Shown here one piece after another: positions 35,766-43,188 of a stretch of 64,000 nucleotides of DNA; positions within the stretch are counted from its first letter, which is position 1, and each line of letters begins with the position of its first letter. This DNA is from an uncultured Lachnospiraceae bacterium. GTDB taxonomy: Bacteria; Bacillota; Clostridia; Lachnospirales; Lachnospiraceae. The translations under genes and the position numbers were made by a program. Location of the stretch: assembly GCA_910588215.1 (NCBI GenBank), contig CAJUQJ010000020.1, positions 1 to 64,000 on the forward strand, in the 5' to 3' direction. The notes beneath the pieces were generated by a model. That model saw only the letters and a list, made by a program, of their open reading frames with translations, was not told the origin of the DNA and searched no databases.

Positions 35766-37004
35766 ATGTTACGTAGGAGAATTGCATTAGCGGGAATTAC
35801 AGTTTTATGCATAGCGGCAGGTCTGACAGGGTGTGGCAAGGAGCCTGAGCCGACACCGGTGCCGGAGGTAGATGCTGTTGTGGAGGAGCCGGAGCCAGAA
35901 GTTGAGGAGGAGCCGGAAGAGGAGGTACCTGAGATTACGACGGCTTATCCTGTGATCGGAGAGCGGATAAGTGAGAATGGCAAGATCCAGAGTTATCTTA
36001 CAGGGGAATGGACGGATGAGAAACAGGCTAACCGCAGACCGATCGCAGTCATGATTCCTAACAATGCACCGGCAATGCCGCAATATGGACTTTCGAGAGC
36101 GGGCATCATTTATGAGGCGCCTGTAGAGGGACGTATCACCAGACTGATGGCTGTGATCGAGGATTTTGACGACCTGGACAGAATCGGACCTGTGAGAAGC
36201 AGCCGCGACTATTATATCTATATTGCTATGGGGTATGAAGCGATCTACTGTAACTGGGGATTGGCAAGGCCTTATGTGGAAGAACTGATCAACAGGCCGG
36301 AATATTATAATGTCAGTGCAGCAGTCGAAGGTATCCATAATCCTGCCGATGAGGCTTTTGGCAGAGTGAGCCGGCCGGGATATGCCAAGGAATTTACAGG
36401 ATATGTAATGGTGGACGGCGTGTTCGATGCGGTGGAGAGACTTGGCTATGACTGGAATTATGATGATAAATATGTACCGCCGTTTCTGTTTGCTGCAGAT
36501 GATGTGACAGCAGATTATGCAGACAAGGAAGACGCTCTTTTAATATATCCGGGCGGTAAGTCGGGCAATAATGCCAGTGGATACGGGTCTTATCATCCGT
36601 ATTTTGAGTATCATGAGGACGATCATCTTTATTATAGGTATCAGGATGGCAAGAAGCAGATTGACGAGTATAATAACGAGCAGCTGGCAGTCAGCAATGT
36701 TGTCTTCCAGTATTGTCACGGTGAGGTAAGAGACTCGCATGACTATCTTGCTTTCGGTGTACACGGAGAAGGTGATGCCATCGTCTTTACCAATGGTAAG
36801 GCGATCAAGGGTACATGGAAGCGTTATGACGGTGATTTTACGCCGGCTAAGTTCTATGATGAGAATGGCGAAGAGATTATCTTTAATCAGGGTAAGACTT
36901 GGATCTGTAATATCTGGCAGGAATACGGGGAGTTTGTGGAGTACGGTAAGGACGATACAAGCTTGACCACGCCGGACATGCCATCTGTTACAGCGGCAGA
37001 ATGA
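35766..37004 (+). CDS. DUF3048 (YerB-type) lipoprotein
   Basis: A 412-residue lipoprotein of the YerB/DUF3048 family, whose function is not established. The signal sequence ends in the lipobox LTGC, followed by a Pro/Glu-rich linker (PEVDAVVEEPEPEVEEE). The DUF3048 domain contains RPIAVMIPNNAPAMPQYGLS, EAPVEGRITRLMAVIEDF and RIGPVRSSRDYYI, then the C-terminal half with WKRYDGDFTPAKFYDENG and NQGKTWICNI. ATG at 35766 follows AGAGGT; the frame is open 20 codons further up but without the lipoprotein signal. It has its own promoter and a terminator at 37168, so it is a single-gene unit. Confidence 0.9.
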   Translation: MLRRRIALAGITVLCIAAGLTGCGKEPEPTPVPEVDAVVEEPEPEVEEEPEEEVPEITTAYPVIGERISENGKIQSYLTGEWTDEKQANRRPIAVMIPNNAPAMPQYGLSRAGIIYEAPVEGRITRLMAVIEDFDDLDRIGPVRSSRDYYIYIAMGYEAIYCNWGLARPYVEELINRPEYYNVSAAVEGIHNPADEAFGRVSRPGYAKEFTGYVMVDGVFDAVERLGYDWNYDDKYVPPFLFAADDVTADYADKEDALLIYPGGKSGNNASGYGSYHPYFEYHEDDHLYYRYQDGKKQIDEYNNEQLAVSNVVFQYCHGEVRDSHDYLAFGVHGEGDAIVFTNGKAIKGTWKRYDGDFTPAKFYDENGEEIIFNQGKTWICNIWQEYGEFVEYGKDDTSLTTPDMPSVTAAE

Positions 37005-37167
37005 CAGGCGTTGCCCTGATCTGCTGATCTGCAGCCGTCTGGCTGACAGAGGACAGTATAAGAAGTGCATGCGGGTTGGTGTGAGAATGCAGGGTAACAG
37101 GACGTTTTCTGTATAGCCGTATTTGCTGGGCCGCGGGAATGAAAAGGAACTAAAGTGTAAGATGAGG

Positions 37168-37208
37168 CAGCATCCGGCTGAGATACTATCGGCCCGGGTG
37201 CTGTTTTT
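37168..37208 (+). terminator. Intrinsic terminator downstream of the DUF3048 gene
   Basis: CAGCATCCGG pairs with CCGGGTGCTG (one G-U) and is followed by TTTTT. Confidence 0.75.
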
Positions 37209-37234
37209 ACGGGCTGACCAGTTACTTTATGTTA

Positions 37235-37409
37235 GTAACAGTTCAGCCCTCATCATTCATAAAAGCGTCTGCTGCGCATCCGACGCCGCTTCGCGGCTCA
37301 TCTTTTATTTCATTTGAGGGCGCTCTGCACATGAAATAATTCGCAGTCAGTGTTTTGTGTGCAAGCACCCACACACAGCCTGCAAATTATTTCATGGCTG
37401 AACTGTTAC
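37235..37409. repeat. 175-bp inverted-repeat element, copy B
   Basis: The ends GTAACAGTTCAGCC (37235-37248) and GGCTGAACTGTTAC (37396-37409) are exact inverted repeats, identical to the outer 14 bases of the element at 14034-14173. The interiors differ, so members share ends rather than bodies. Confidence 0.85.
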
Positions 37410-37450
37410 TTCATGTTATAAGAAATTCCGCTGTAAAGTATACATCTTTT

Positions 37451-37645
37451 CCAACTGTGCGGTTGAATGCTCCAAAGAGCATCCAACCTGACTTCCGCAT
37501 TCGTAAAGCCCGTGCTTATGCACTCCTGCGTCTGCTTACGCATCCGCGTTTTACTCATTTGGAAGTGGGTTGCTAATAAAGTTGCCTGTCTGCATTGCCA
37601 TAAATGGCATACAGACAGATTATTGGATTGCAACTGCACAGTTGG
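37451..37645. repeat. 195-bp inverted-repeat element with different ends
   Basis: CCAACTGTGCGGTTG (37451-37465) and CAACTGCACAGTTGG (37631-37645) pair at 14 of 15 positions. The interior contains further short palindromes, including CTGTCTG...CAGACAG. No coding capacity. Confidence 0.75.
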
Positions 37646-37670
37646 CATCTTTTGTGATTTCGGTTATAAT
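37642..37670 (+). promoter_or_regulatory. Promoter of the prmA operon
   Basis: TTGGCA at 37642-37647 (5 of 6 consensus), a 17-base spacer and perfect TATAAT at 37665-37670. The -35 box begins inside the right arm of the repeat element. Confidence 0.75.
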
Positions 37671-37825
37671 AAAAACATTGGTTTTATGAGAGTATTGGCG
37701 GCAGCCAGACAGGACCGCTGATCGCATCGAAATATAGTGGTCTGCAGGGCGTGGGTGTACTTGCGATGTCATGCCGGAGGGAGCGAAAGATCACAGCAGA
37801 CTGAGAGAAAGGCGTGGATATCAAT

Positions 37826-38824
37826 ATGAAATGGACAAAATTCAGGATCAAGACAATTACGGAGGCGGAAGATATCATCATAAGCACTCTCTATGATATC
37901 GGATTGGAAGGCGCGCAGATCGAGGATAAGGTTCCACTGACGGCGCTGGAGAAGGAGCAGATGTTCGTAGATATCCTGCCGGAAGGACCGGAGGATGATG
38001 GCATAGCTTATCTCAGCTTTTTTGTAGAAGAGAAAGAGGACGGGAGCCTGGAAGTGAATGGTATGCCTTCAGATAGAGATACTATCGTGAAACAGATCAA
38101 AGAAGAGCTGGATGGCCTGCGGCTTTTTATGGAGATAGGGGAAGGCTCAGTGACGGTGTCGGAGACGGAAGACATTGACTGGATCAACAACTGGAAACAG
38201 TATTTTCACCAGTTCTACATAGACGATCTGCTTGTGATCCCTTCGTGGGAGACGGTGAGGCCTGAGGATGCAGACAAGAAAATATTGCATATCGATCCGG
38301 GCACGGCTTTTGGAACAGGCATGCATGAAACAACACAGCTCTGTATCCGGCAGATCAGGAAGTATCTGACTTCAGAGACAGAGATTCTGGATGTGGGTAC
38401 GGGCAGCGGTATTTTGGCGATTCTGGCGCTGATGTATGGTGCGAAGCATGCGGTCGGTACTGACTTGGATCCTTGTGCGGTGGAAGCGGTGGCGCAGAAT
38501 ATGGAGTCTAACGGTATTGCGAAGGACTCTTTCAGAATGATGATCGGTAATATCATTACCGATAAGGATGTGCAGGATCAGGTAGGCTATGAATGCTATG
38601 ATATTGTGGTGGCAAATATCCTTGCGGATGTTTTGGTACCGCTCACACCGGTCATCGTCCGACAGATGAAAAAAGGCGGCATTTATATTACATCAGGGAT
38701 TATAGATGACAAAGAACAGACGGTCAGAGATGCCGTGGAGGCCGCAGGGCTTGAGATCGTGGAAGTTACTTATCAGGGAGAGTGGGTTTCAGTGACGGCC
38801 CGCAAAGCGTCACAAACTCCTTGA
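37826..38824 (+). CDS. prmA: Ribosomal protein L11 methyltransferase
   Basis: A 332-residue SAM-dependent enzyme that methylates ribosomal protein L11. The N-terminal recognition domain opens with MKWTKFRIKTITEAEDIIIS. The methyltransferase domain shows LHIDPGTAFGTGMHETTQLC, the SAM motif ILDVGTGSGILAI, then DLDPCAVEAVAQNMESN and VVANILADVLVPL, all PrmA hallmarks. ATG at 37826 matches the family start; an in-frame GTG four codons upstream sits directly beside the ribosome site. It probably leads a transcript with the VanZ-like gene, rsmE and the cysteine desulfurase; in many Firmicutes prmA and rsmE are adjacent in the same way, often near dnaJ. Confidence 0.95.
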   Translation: MKWTKFRIKTITEAEDIIISTLYDIGLEGAQIEDKVPLTALEKEQMFVDILPEGPEDDGIAYLSFFVEEKEDGSLEVNGMPSDRDTIVKQIKEELDGLRLFMEIGEGSVTVSETEDIDWINNWKQYFHQFYIDDLLVIPSWETVRPEDADKKILHIDPGTAFGTGMHETTQLCIRQIRKYLTSETEILDVGTGSGILAILALMYGAKHAVGTDLDPCAVEAVAQNMESNGIAKDSFRMMIGNIITDKDVQDQVGYECYDIVVANILADVLVPLTPVIVRQMKKGGIYITSGIIDDKEQTVRDAVEAAGLEIVEVTYQGEWVSVTARKASQTP

Positions 38825-38828
38825 TCAC

Positions 38829-38899
38829 AGAGCAAAATAGGAGTATTCTTTCGGAAAACTCCAAAATTCTGCTCGCGTCCTCAGCGCAGGGTGCTGAGG
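38829..38899 (+). other. Double hairpin between prmA and the VanZ-like gene
   Basis: GAGCA...TGCTC encloses GGAGT...ACTCC (38829-38874). A second perfect 7-bp hairpin, CCTCAGC/GCTGAGG, follows (38879-38899). The 17 bases TGCTCGCGTCCTCAGCG (38870-38886) recur exactly at 12787-12803. There is no T-run, so it may be an RNA-processing or repeat element. Confidence 0.5.
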
Positions 38900-38914
38900 A
38901 ATAGAGGTAAGGAA

Positions 38915-39005
38915 ATGAAAGGTGAACGATGAAGGTAAACGACAGCAGCAATGTGTGATGAACGATATGGATCAAACAGGAAAGAGATATCGAAGCGTCG
39001 GATGA
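38915..39005 (+). other. Chain of three short frames linked by ATGA overlaps
   Basis: GAGGTAAGGAA is followed by frames encoding MKGER (38915-38932), MKVNDSSNV (38929-38958) and MNDMDQTGKRYRSVG (38958-39005). Each stop overlaps the next ATG, and the last overlaps the VanZ-like start at 39002. The arrangement could pass ribosomes down to the VanZ-like gene, which lacks its own close ribosome site. Chance is not excluded. Confidence 0.4.
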
Positions 39006-39496
39006 AGAGCAATGTGGCGGGTATTCTGGCGGTATTGTGGATGGCGGTCATTTTTGCCTTTTCCGCGCAGCCGAAGGAAGAATCCAGCAGGGTCAGTGAG
39101 GAGGTCAGTGAGAGCCTGCTCAATGTGACGGGATGGCTTTTTCACTTGAATATTGACGAGGAGAGGGTGTACGAGATTGCACGGGCACTGGAACGTTTCG
39201 TCCGCAAGGGGGCACATATGACCGAATTCGCAATTCTGGCAGTCCTGCTATACTTGTGGATCGGCAGATGGCGGATGCCACGGCTGCGTCAATATGTCAT
39301 AGCAGTTATGTTGGCGTTGTTATATGCCGGCAGCGATGAATTCCATCAGCTTTTTGTGGAAGGACGGGCTGGGCTGCTGAGTGATGTGCTGGTGGACGGA
39401 ACCGGGGCAGCGGTGGGACTTGCTCTTTTTATTCTGGTACCTCTTTGTGTCAGAAGAGTACTACGGAGTGCTCAGCGTATTTGTCGCACTCAATGA
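39002..39496 (+). CDS. VanZ-family membrane protein
   Basis: A 164-residue membrane protein of the VanZ family, named after a teicoplanin-resistance accessory protein but mostly of unknown function. It shows the conserved first helix (LAVLWMAVIFAFSAQP), RKGAHMTEFAILAVLLYL (His and Glu conserved), LLYAGSDEFHQLFVEGRAG and DVLVDGTGAAVGL, the family's signature residues. ATG 39002 gives a protein beginning just before the first helix; an in-frame ATG at 38951 would add 17 polar residues. Located between prmA and rsmE, likely as a passenger in that transcript. Confidence 0.85.
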   Translation: MKSNVAGILAVLWMAVIFAFSAQPKEESSRVSEEVSESLLNVTGWLFHLNIDEERVYEIARALERFVRKGAHMTEFAILAVLLYLWIGRWRMPRLRQYVIAVMLALLYAGSDEFHQLFVEGRAGLLSDVLVDGTGAAVGLALFILVPLCVRRVLRSAQRICRTQ

Positions 39497-39576
39497 AAAG
39501 GCATTTGTAAGAATGCAACGGCACGGTGTGGCAGAGTGGAATCATAGGGCCGGCATGCTTGGCTTATGGAGGGAAT

Positions 39577-40317
39577 ATGTATCAATTTTTTGTAGAACCG
39601 CAGCAGATACAGGACCGGACGATCATCATCACGGGCAGCGATGTCAATCATATACGGAATGTGCTTCGCATGAAACCGGGGGAGGAGATCGCGGTGAGCA
39701 ATGGGCTTGACGGCAAGGAGTACCGTTGCGGCATAGAATCTTTTACGCAGGACGAGGTGATCTGTACGCTGCGGTTTGTCAAGGAGGAGGGCGTGGAATT
39801 GACTTCCAGGATCTTTCTTTTCCAGGGGCTGCCCAAGGCGGACAAGATGGAACTGATCGTACAGAAGGCGGTGGAACTGGGAGTGTACGAGATCATTCCG
39901 GTGGCGGTAAGACGCTGTGTGGTGAAACTGGACGAGAAGAAAGCCGCAGGGAAGATAGCCAGATGGCAGGGGATTGCTGAGGCGGCGGCTAAGCAGAGCA
40001 AAAGAGCTGTCATTCCGAATGTGCATCCGGTAATGCATATGAAAGAGGCGGTCGAGCGTGCAAGGAGCATGGATGTCAGACTGATACCGTATGAACTTGC
40101 GGGGGATATGGGGCGTACGAAGGCCATCATAGAGACGGTGAAGCCGGGAAAGGATATCGCGGTGTTCATCGGACCGGAAGGCGGATTTGAGGAGAGCGAA
40201 GTACGGATGGCAACAGAGGCAGGGATAGAACCTGTGACGTTGGGCCGACGTATCCTGCGGACGGAGACGGCAGGACTGACAGTGCTGTCTTGGTTGATGT
40301 ATCATCTGGAATCCTGA
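39577..40317 (+). CDS. rsmE: 16S rRNA (uracil-1498-N3)-methyltransferase
   Basis: A 246-residue SPOUT-class methyltransferase modifying U1498 of 16S rRNA. An N-terminal PUA-like domain (MYQFFVEPQQIQ ... VNHIRNVLRMKPGEEI) precedes the knotted SAM-binding domain with QGLPKADKMELIVQKAVELG, FIGPEGGFEESEV and LGRRILRTETAGLTVLS, all family marks. ATG 39577 follows GGAGGG by three bases; the frame is open 17 codons more upstream without a ribosome site. It follows the VanZ-like gene and precedes the cysteine desulfurase by 50 bases. Confidence 0.96.
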   Translation: MYQFFVEPQQIQDRTIIITGSDVNHIRNVLRMKPGEEIAVSNGLDGKEYRCGIESFTQDEVICTLRFVKEEGVELTSRIFLFQGLPKADKMELIVQKAVELGVYEIIPVAVRRCVVKLDEKKAAGKIARWQGIAEAAAKQSKRAVIPNVHPVMHMKEAVERARSMDVRLIPYELAGDMGRTKAIIETVKPGKDIAVFIGPEGGFEESEVRMATEAGIEPVTLGRRILRTETAGLTVLSWLMYHLES

Positions 40318-40367
40318 TGACATATGATAGGGTATAGGGAAACAAGCAAGAGAAAGGAATTGTGAAA

Positions 40368-41522
40368 ATGCAAGTGTATTTGGATAATTCCGCGACTACC
40401 AAATGCTATGATGAAGTTGCGGAATTAGTATGCAGGGTCATGTGTGAAGACTATGGTAATCCTTCAAGCATGCATCATAAAGGTGTTGAAGCGGAACAAT
40501 ATGTAAGATACGCTAAAGAGACCTTGGCCAGACTGATGAAGGTAAATGAAAAGGAGATTCTGTTTACGTCCGGCGGCACGGAGTCTGATAATATTGCGCT
40601 GATCGGCACTGCGATGGCTCATCACCGGAGAGGAAGACATCTGATCACGACGAGGATGGAGCACCCGGCCGTTCTGCAGACCATGACGTATCTGGAGAGA
40701 CAGGGATTCGACGTGACTTATCTCTCGGTAGATCGCGAGGGAAGAATCCGTCTGCAGGAGCTTGAGCGGGCGATCAGGAAGGATACGATACTGGTATCGA
40801 TCATGCATGTCAACAACGAGATCGGAAGCGTACAGCCCATTGCCGAAGCCGGTGAACTGATCAAGCGCTGCAATCCGCAAACGCTGTTCCATGTGGATGC
40901 CGTGCAGGGATTTGGTAAGTTCAGGATCTACCCGTCCAGAATGAATGTGGATCTGCTGTCGGTCAGCGCTCATAAGATACATGGGCCGAAAGGCGTCGGA
41001 TTTCTGTATATCAGAGCCGGGGCAAGAGTGAATCCTATCATATACGGTGGAGGACAGCAGAAAGGGATGCGTTCCGGGACCGAAAATGTTCCGGGAATCG
41101 CCGGGCTTGCCAAGGCGGCTGATCTGGTGTATGAGAACCTGGACCAGGATGTGGACAGAATGTATGAACTGCGTCAGAAGCTGATCGACGGTGTCAGCCG
41201 TATCGAGGACGTGCGGGTCAACGGATGCCCCGGACGAGAAGGCGCACCGCATATTGTCAGTCTTTCCGTGCGTGGCGTACGCAGTGAGGTACTGCTTCAC
41301 GCGCTGGAAGAGAAGGAGATCTATGTGTCGGCAGGGAGTGCCTGCTCTTCCAATAAACCGCAGATATCGGATACGCTGAAGGCAATCGGTGTGGAGCGGG
41401 ATCTGCTGGGTTCTACTATACGTTTTAGCCTTTCCGTCTTTACAACGGCGGCGGAAATCGAGTATACTATACAGGCACTGGAAGAAATGGTTCCGATGCT
41501 TAGAAAATATTCGCGCCATTAG
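40368..41522 (+). CDS. Cysteine desulfurase, NifS/IscS type
   Basis: A 384-residue pyridoxal-phosphate enzyme that takes sulfur from cysteine as an enzyme persulfide. Seen: YLDNSATTKCYDEV at the start, FTSGGTESDNIAL, MEHPAVLQTM, HVDAVQGFGK, the Schiff-base lysine in SAHKIHGPKGVGF and the catalytic cysteine in SAGSACSSN. ATG 40368 has AAGGA ten bases upstream; a GTG two codons earlier is closer to it. It directly precedes thiI (26-base gap). In Bacillus the analogous pair NifZ-ThiI makes 4-thiouridine in tRNA, so this desulfurase is probably dedicated to ThiI rather than to Fe-S assembly. Confidence 0.95.
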   Translation: MQVYLDNSATTKCYDEVAELVCRVMCEDYGNPSSMHHKGVEAEQYVRYAKETLARLMKVNEKEILFTSGGTESDNIALIGTAMAHHRRGRHLITTRMEHPAVLQTMTYLERQGFDVTYLSVDREGRIRLQELERAIRKDTILVSIMHVNNEIGSVQPIAEAGELIKRCNPQTLFHVDAVQGFGKFRIYPSRMNVDLLSVSAHKIHGPKGVGFLYIRAGARVNPIIYGGGQQKGMRSGTENVPGIAGLAKAADLVYENLDQDVDRMYELRQKLIDGVSRIEDVRVNGCPGREGAPHIVSLSVRGVRSEVLLHALEEKEIYVSAGSACSSNKPQISDTLKAIGVERDLLGSTIRFSLSVFTTAAEIEYTIQALEEMVPMLRKYSRH

Positions 41523-41548
41523 TACTCTGTACTGGGCCAGGAGGAAAT

Positions 41549-42727
41549 ATGTTTACAGCTTTTTTGATAAAATATGCTGAGATCGGTGTGAAGGGAAAGA
41601 ACAGATATCTGTTTGAAAATGCGCTGGTGCAGCAGATCAAGTACGCTTTGAAGAAATGCGAGGGTGAATTTGCCGTGCGCAAGACGGACGGACGTATCTA
41701 TGTGGATGCGGTCTCGGAATTTGACTATGAGGAGACAGTGGCGCATCTGCAGAAAGTATTCGGAATATCCGGGATCTGTCCGATGGTCTATGTGGAAGAT
41801 GAAGGGTTCGATAAGCTGAAGGAGACGATCGTGAGTTATATCGGCACGGTTTATCCGGATAGGCATAAGAGCTTTAAGGTTGCGGCCAGACGTGCCAGAA
41901 AGAATTACCCTCTCAATTCCATGGAGATCAATATGGAATTGGGAGGCACCGTTTTAGAGGCTTATCCGGAGATGCATGTGGATGTGCACAAGCCGGACAT
42001 CCTTCTGAATGTGGAAATAAGAGATAAGGTTTATATTTATTCCGAGATCATTCCGGGGCCGGGTGGCATGCCGGTAGGCACGGGCGGCAAGGCTATGCTG
42101 CTTTTGTCCGGTGGCATTGATTCGCCGGTGGCCGGATGGATGATCGCGAAGCGGGGTGTCAAGATCGATGCGGTATATTTCCATGCACCGCCTTACACCA
42201 GTGAGCGGGCGAAACAGAAGGTGGTGGATCTGGCGGCCAAAGTGGCGGCCTATACGGGTCCGATATATCTTCATGTCATCAATTTTACGGATATACAGTT
42301 GTATATCTATGATAAATGTCCGCATGATGAGCTGACGATCATCATGCGTCGGTATATGATGCGCATTGCGGAGCGGATCGCCAGGAAGACGGAGTGTCTG
42401 GGTCTGATCACCGGTGAGAGTATCGGACAGGTGGCTTCTCAGACAATGCACAGCCTGATGGCGACCAACGAAGTGTGTGAATTACCGGTCTACAGACCGC
42501 TGATCGGGTTTGATAAGATGGAGATCGTGGATATTTCGGAGAAGATAGACACATATGAGACTTCAATCCAGCCTTTTGAGGATTGCTGTACGATCTTCGT
42601 GGCCAAGCATCCGGTAACGAAGCCTAATTTGAACATTATCCGCAAACATGAACATAATCTGGATGAGAAGATTGAAGAACTGGTGCAGACGGCATTGGAT
42701 ACGGAAGAGTTGATCATAGTCAGATAG
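41549..42727 (+). CDS. thiI: tRNA 4-thiouridine synthase ThiI
   Basis: A 392-residue enzyme that makes 4-thiouridine at position 8 of tRNA using ATP and sulfur from a cysteine desulfurase. An N-terminal ferredoxin-like and THUMP region (KYAEIGVKGKNRYLFENAL ... RADKSFKVAARRARKN-like stretch) precedes the PP-loop domain with LLLSGGIDSPVAGW and ITGESIGQVASQT. It ends without the C-terminal rhodanese domain of E. coli ThiI, the short form usual in Firmicutes, which relies on a partner desulfurase for sulfur handling. That partner is the upstream gene. Confidence 0.96.
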   Translation: MFTAFLIKYAEIGVKGKNRYLFENALVQQIKYALKKCEGEFAVRKTDGRIYVDAVSEFDYEETVAHLQKVFGISGICPMVYVEDEGFDKLKETIVSYIGTVYPDRHKSFKVAARRARKNYPLNSMEINMELGGTVLEAYPEMHVDVHKPDILLNVEIRDKVYIYSEIIPGPGGMPVGTGGKAMLLLSGGIDSPVAGWMIAKRGVKIDAVYFHAPPYTSERAKQKVVDLAAKVAAYTGPIYLHVINFTDIQLYIYDKCPHDELTIIMRRYMMRIAERIARKTECLGLITGESIGQVASQTMHSLMATNEVCELPVYRPLIGFDKMEIVDISEKIDTYETSIQPFEDCCTIFVAKHPVTKPNLNIIRKHEHNLDEKIEELVQTALDTEELIIVR

Positions 42728-42749
42728 ATTAAAGAAAGATGGTTAAAAG

Positions 42750-42789
42750 GTATCCGGCCCATCGCAAAGCATTCTGGATGGCCGGATAC
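42750..42789 (+). terminator. Hairpin between thiI and the HPr-like gene
   Basis: A perfect 10-bp stem GTATCCGGCC/GGCCGGATAC extended by CATC/GGATG. The genes converge here, so it can serve both strands; a T-run is lacking. A second small hairpin, ATCACCT/AGGTGAT, lies at about 42810-42830. Confidence 0.55.
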
Positions 42790-42854
42790 ACGTAACGATA
42801 ATGATGTTACGATCACCTGTAAAGGTGATTCCGGGATCTTAATGATAAGTACGA

Positions 42855-43085
42855 TTAGATGATGTATGGCTTCAAAGCTGCCAGTACTTCATCGATCGCG
42901 TCTTCGGCGTGGATGTTCAAGTCGATCGGCTTGGACAGATCCAGACTGAAGATGCCCATGATGGACTTTGCATCGATGACGTATCTACCGGATACCAGAT
43001 CAAAATCATAATCAAATTTTGTAATGTCATTTACAAAGGACTTAACCTTATCAATCGAATTTAAAGAAATCTGTACGGTTTTCAT
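42855..43085 (-). CDS. HPr-like protein lacking the phospho-histidine
   Basis: A 76-residue protein with the HPr fold of the sugar phosphotransferase system. The region around regulatory Ser46 is conserved (DAKSIMGIFSLDL), as is the end (AEDAIDEVLAAL). The GLHARPA active-site segment with His15 is replaced by SIDKVKSFV, so it cannot carry phosphate from enzyme I. This recalls Crh of Bacillus, which also lost the histidine but is phosphorylated on serine and works with CcpA; the analogy is inference. GGAGG lies nine bases before ATG 43085. It is divergent from mtaB and stands alone on this strand. Confidence 0.85.
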   Translation of the reverse strand: MKTVQISLNSIDKVKSFVNDITKFDYDFDLVSGRYVIDAKSIMGIFSLDLSKPIDLNIHAEDAIDEVLAALKPYII

Positions 43086-43188
43086 GTCAAATTTACCTCC
43101 TTTGATTATTCATACCTTCTGCTTTAATACTAAATGTTGGAAGTGTAAAAGTCAATGATAAAACAACACAAAAAACGTGGAGAATACG

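Larger units (their letters stand above)
37005..37825 (+). other. Repeat-rich intergenic region before prmA
   Basis: About 820 bases with no supported gene. In order it holds a terminator for the lipoprotein gene (37168-37208), a 175-bp inverted-repeat element (37235-37409), a second unrelated inverted-repeat element (37451-37645), and the prmA promoter, whose -35 box overlaps the last repeat. Short frames here are by-products of the repeats. Confidence 0.7.

Noticed and set aside
37123..37721. Several short frames between the DUF3048 gene and prmA
   Set aside because: They fall within inverted-repeat elements and a terminator.
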